Part shown: one piece after another, positions 6,452 through 8,958 of the stretch
Position numbering within the stretch: the stretch's first letter is position 1
Layout: each line of letters opens with the position of its first letter
Assembly (NCBI GenBank): GCA_945900705.1
Contig: CAMDKJ010000062.1
Location: 1 to 8,958 of the forward strand
Length of the DNA: 8,958 bases
Direction of reading: 5' to 3'
Source of the DNA: Bifidobacterium breve
GTDB lineage: Bacteria; Actinomycetota; Actinomycetes; S36-B12
Program-made: the position numbers and the translations under genes
Notes under the pieces: model-generated
The model's database searches: none
What the model was told of the DNA's origin: nothing
What the model saw: the letters and a program-made list of their open reading frames with translations, nothing else

Positions 6452-8152
6452 TTAGAGGGCCACAATCGGTAGCCGCAGCGCTGCCGGGGCGTGATCGGGC
6501 ACCACCGGATTCTTGGGGGCCACCGGCTGCACCCGCACATAGGGCTGGCCCAGATCTGCGCGCAGGTCCACTTCGCCCTTATTTGGCCACAGAGCCATGG
6601 CCCGCTCGGCTTGCGCGGTGATGGTTAAAGAGGGGTTGACCCCAAGATTTGCGGTGATGGCAGCGCCATCAACAACATGCAGACCCGGGTGACCAAAAAC
6701 CCGATGGTAAGCATCAATCACCCCGCGTTCAGCATCGGCACCGATTACGCAACCACCAACGAAGTGCGCTGTCACCGCGGCATCAAAGTTTTCGAACACA
6801 CTGCTACCTGGAACCCCACCGATTTTTTCGGCAACCCGCTTGATCACCTCATGGGCCACCGGCAAGTAAGTAGGCGCCGGATTGGACTCCTCTTTTTTGG
6901 TGGTTAGGTGCCAACGGCCAAAACGTGATTTTTTGCCAACAATGGTTAGTGAGTTATCGACCGGCTGCATCACCAATGAGATAACCGCTCGTTCACTCCA
7001 GCGGTGCACATTGATTAATGAAGCCACATTGCGCCGTTGGCGAACCAGCTCACCGGCCCAGGTCTTCCAGCGGGCTCTACCTAATTGCGGAACGGTGATT
7101 ACCGACTGCAATAGCCCCATTGAATTCGAGCCCTTGCCGTACCGAACGGGTTCGACGTGGGTATTTGGGTCCGGATACCAACTCGAAGTAATGGCGACCC
7201 CTTGCGTGTAGTCGGAGTCTGGAGATTTTGCAACGGCACCAAGAATTGATTCTGAATTAGTCCGAGATAAGCGGCCCAACCTCTTCGAAAGGCGCGGCAA
7301 TTTACCCGAATCACTCATTTGGTGCAATAACTTCTGGGTATTAAATGTGCCCGCCGCCATGATCACATGGGCGGCACTAAATGACCTGGTGCGCTTACCT
7401 AAATGGATCCCGGTCCGAACGGTAGTGACTTCATATCCACCACCGGCGCGCTCAGTAATACCTGTCACGGTTGTTAGCGGGTGCACCCTTGCGCCGGCTA
7501 ATTCTGCAAGCCCTAAGTAGTTTTTAGGCAGCGTATTTTTGGCACCGTGTCGACACCCGGTCATGCACTCACCACATTCAATGCACCCGGTGCGTTCTGG
7601 GCCAACGCCGCCAAAGAAGGGGTCGGGGCTGGTAACGCCGTGGCCGGAGCCGAAATAGACACCAACCGGAGTGAGCCGAAAGGTGTGCCCCACTCCCATG
7701 TCGTCGGCAACGGCCTTCATGATCACGTCGCTGGGAGTCATTGTCGGGTTCTCGGTAACCCCAAGCATTCGGGCCGCTTGATCGTAGAAAGGTGTCAACT
7801 CATCGGCCCAGTCAGTGATGTCCACCCACTGCGGGTCCGTGAAGTATTGCTTGCCCGGCACGTACAAGGTATTCGCATAGTTCAAGCTGCCACCGCCGAC
7901 TCCGGCCCCGGCTAGTACCACCACATCCTTGAGTACATGTATGCGTTGCAGCCCCGTCAGGCCCAACTTTGGCGCCCACAGGAACCGCGACAGTTGCCAA
8001 GAGTTTTTCGGGTAGGTGGTCTCATCAAATCGGCGGCCAGCTTCCAGGACACCGACCCGGTAGCCCTTTTCAACCAAGCGCAAGGCGGAGACGGAGCCAC
8101 CGAAACCCGACCCGATGATGACGACATCGAAATCCATTTCACTACCGGGCAT
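6452..8152 (-). CDS. choD: ChoD-like GMC-family FAD oxidoreductase (putative cholesterol oxidase)
   Basis: The 566 residues resemble the mycobacterial ChoD type. The N-terminal Rossmann FAD site is GSGFGGS (14-20), with LEAGR at 36-40, and AGAGVGGGSLNYAN (81-94) is the second FAD contact. The C-terminal GMC active site has HFVGGC (His463) and GVNPSLTITAQAERAM (504-519, Asn506), the His/Asn pair of the superfamily. Cys190, Cys193, Cys196 and Cys200 in CIECGECMTGC form a CxxCxxCxxxC ferredoxin-like motif. It occurs in ChoD-type proteins but not in classical secreted cholesterol oxidases. There is no signal peptide, so a cytosolic location is likely. GGAGGAAGGAG (8168-8158) ends 5 bases before the ATG at 8152, which favours this start over Met6. 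It lies 23 bases downstream of the aldehyde dehydrogenase gene, probably in one operon. A sterol substrate is not proven; a 3-hydroxysteroid or another alcohol is possible. Confidence 0.85.
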   Translation of the reverse strand: MPGSEMDFDVVIIGSGFGGSVSALRLVEKGYRVGVLEAGRRFDETTYPKNSWQLSRFLWAPKLGLTGLQRIHVLKDVVVLAGAGVGGGSLNYANTLYVPGKQYFTDPQWVDITDWADELTPFYDQAARMLGVTENPTMTPSDVIMKAVADDMGVGHTFRLTPVGVYFGSGHGVTSPDPFFGGVGPERTGCIECGECMTGCRHGAKNTLPKNYLGLAELAGARVHPLTTVTGITERAGGGYEVTTVRTGIHLGKRTRSFSAAHVIMAAGTFNTQKLLHQMSDSGKLPRLSKRLGRLSRTNSESILGAVAKSPDSDYTQGVAITSSWYPDPNTHVEPVRYGKGSNSMGLLQSVITVPQLGRARWKTWAGELVRQRRNVASLINVHRWSERAVISLVMQPVDNSLTIVGKKSRFGRWHLTTKKEESNPAPTYLPVAHEVIKRVAEKIGGVPGSSVFENFDAAVTAHFVGGCVIGADAERGVIDAYHRVFGHPGLHVVDGAAITANLGVNPSLTITAQAERAMALWPNKGEVDLRADLGQPYVRVQPVAPKNPVVPDHAPAALRLPIVAL

Positions 8153-8157
8153 TTGGG

Positions 8158-8168
8158 CTCCTTCCTCC
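8158..8168 (-). promoter_or_regulatory. Strong ribosome-binding site of the choD-like gene
   Basis: On the minus strand GGAGGAAGGAG offers two overlapping Shine-Dalgarno cores. AAGGAG ends 5 bases before the ATG at 8152. It lies inside the 23-base gap after the aldehyde dehydrogenase stop, so the second gene of the pair has its own strong initiation site. Confidence 0.8.
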
Positions 8169-8175
8169 GAGGGTA

Positions 8176-8958
8176 CTACTTGAATCCAAGCTTCTTCATG
8201 GCTCCAACCGCATTCGCAAGGGTGCCACCCCAGCGCTCATTTGACCACCCGAACGGGGCACCGAAACCAAATCCCCGCTGCGTCGCGATGGTTTGCGCCT
8301 CGGTGTATTGCAAGAAACCCTCGCTGCCGTGGCGGCGCCCCAGCCCAGAATCGCCCATCCCACCCATGGGGGCGCGAACACTGCCCCAGGCGGCGGCGTA
8401 ACCCTCATTAATATTTACGGTGCCCGCCTTGAGCTGGGCGGCAATTTGGCGGCCCGCTTGGGTATCGCGGGTTAGGACCGAGGCATTTAACCCGTAGAAG
8501 GTGTCGTTAGCCATGGCAACCGCCTGCTCATCGGAGCTAAATGGGTAAACCGCGACCACCGGGCCAAAAGTTTCGTCGCGGCATAACTCCATATCCTCGG
8601 TGACTCCAGCCAAGACCGTTGGCTCTAGGTAGTACGGGCCCACGTCGGGACGCGCCCGACCACCAACAAGCACCCGAGCACCATGCGCAATTGCGTCGGC
8701 AAGGTGCACCTGCACTCGATCAAGGTGCCGCTGTGAAATGAGCGAGCCCATATCGGCACCCCAACCGAGTTCAGCAACCATCCGCATCGCGGCAACGCGC
8801 GGCAAGAATAGATCCAAGAACGGCTGCATTACTTCTTCATGGATATACATCCGCTCAATCGAGACACAAAGTTGACCGGCATTCGCAAAACAGGCTCGCA
8901 CCGCTATCTCAGCTGCGCGCGCAACGTCTACGTCGGCGCGGATGATCATCGCGTTTTT
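8176..8958 (-). CDS. Aldehyde dehydrogenase, GabD2-like (putative succinate-semialdehyde dehydrogenase), C-terminal part (5' end outside window)
   Basis: The frame is open to the last base, so about 260 C-terminal residues are visible, beginning KNAMIIRAD. This is just after the ELGGK motif, so the general-base Glu and the N-terminal NAD(P) domain lie off the right edge. The catalytic Cys is in FANAGQLC, visible residue 31. ETFGPV (visible 127-132), YGLNASV and the substrate-pocket region ending MGGMGDSGLGRRHGSEG all fit the family. The tail after the QTIATQ segment runs about 30 residues further, which I recall from mycobacterial GabD2-like enzymes. It would oxidise an aldehyde to the acid with NAD(P)+, with succinate semialdehyde the best guess. 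The TAG at 8178-8176 is 23 bases before the choD-like ATG. The ATG at 8949 is internal, not the start. Confidence 0.88.
   Translation of the reverse strand, partial: KNAMIIRADVDVARAAEIAVRACFANAGQLCVSIERMYIHEEVMQPFLDLFLPRVAAMRMVAELGWGADMGSLISQRHLDRVQVHLADAIAHGARVLVGGRARPDVGPYYLEPTVLAGVTEDMELCRDETFGPVVAVYPFSSDEQAVAMANDTFYGLNASVLTRDTQAGRQIAAQLKAGTVNINEGYAAAWGSVRAPMGGMGDSGLGRRHGSEGFLQYTEAQTIATQRGFGFGAPFGWSNERWGGTLANAVGAMKKLGFK

Noticed and set aside
8947..8949. ATG as start of the aldehyde dehydrogenase
   Set aside because: The codons before it (KNA) continue the conserved ELGGKN region, and the frame is open to the window edge. The real start is outside.
1..8958. Mobile element, CRISPR array, tRNA or toxin-antitoxin system
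   Set aside because: No transposase or integrase frame, spaced repeat array, cloverleaf or small toxin-like pair was recognised. Gaps between genes are short and accounted for.

Overview
The window looks like a piece of an actinobacterial (Actinomycetota) chromosome of moderately high GC. The evidence is protein-level. The ChoD-type GMC oxidoreductase carries the CxxCxxCxxxC insertion known from mycobacterial ChoD. The aldehyde dehydrogenase resembles mycobacterial GabD2, and the PIG-L/LmbE deacetylase and the two-helix CD225 protein are of types common in this phylum. From memory, guaA, choD and guaB also lie within about fifteen genes of each other in Mycobacterium tuberculosis (Rv3396c to Rv3411c), so the guaA/choD neighbourhood fits. 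The genus cannot be fixed from the sequence.

Layout, left to right: the C-terminal two thirds of a PIG-L deacetylase (+, cut by the left edge); a 116-base convergent gap holding a striking nested inverted repeat; guaA (-); a small CD225/dispanin-like membrane protein gene (-); a 101-base divergent control region with a 14-bp AT-rich palindrome; a three-gene cassette coxS-coxL-coxM (+) for a molybdenum hydroxylase; a 31-base convergent gap; a choD-like GMC oxidoreductase gene (-); and, 23 bases upstream of it on the same strand, an aldehyde dehydrogenase gene cut by the right edge.

The centrepiece is the cox cassette. Its genes overlap by ATGA at both junctions and encode the iron-sulfur (S), molybdopterin (L) and FAD (M) subunits of one xanthine-oxidase-family enzyme. 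The large subunit has AYRGAGR where true CO dehydrogenases have AYxCSFR, and the order is S-L-M rather than M-S-L. Both mark it as 'form II', a group whose natural substrate is unresolved. No cox maturation genes are in the window.

The minus-strand pair ALDH-choD is probably one transcription unit that could oxidise an alcohol or sterol-like substrate and an aldehyde. CD225 and guaA may form a second minus-strand unit. The cox cassette lies between these two units on the opposite strand, which suggests it was inserted into an otherwise co-oriented block. No tRNA, rRNA, insertion sequence, integrase or CRISPR array was seen, and no clearly unprecedented system stands out. The best leads are the orphan form II enzyme, its divergent control region and the nested inverted repeat beyond guaA.
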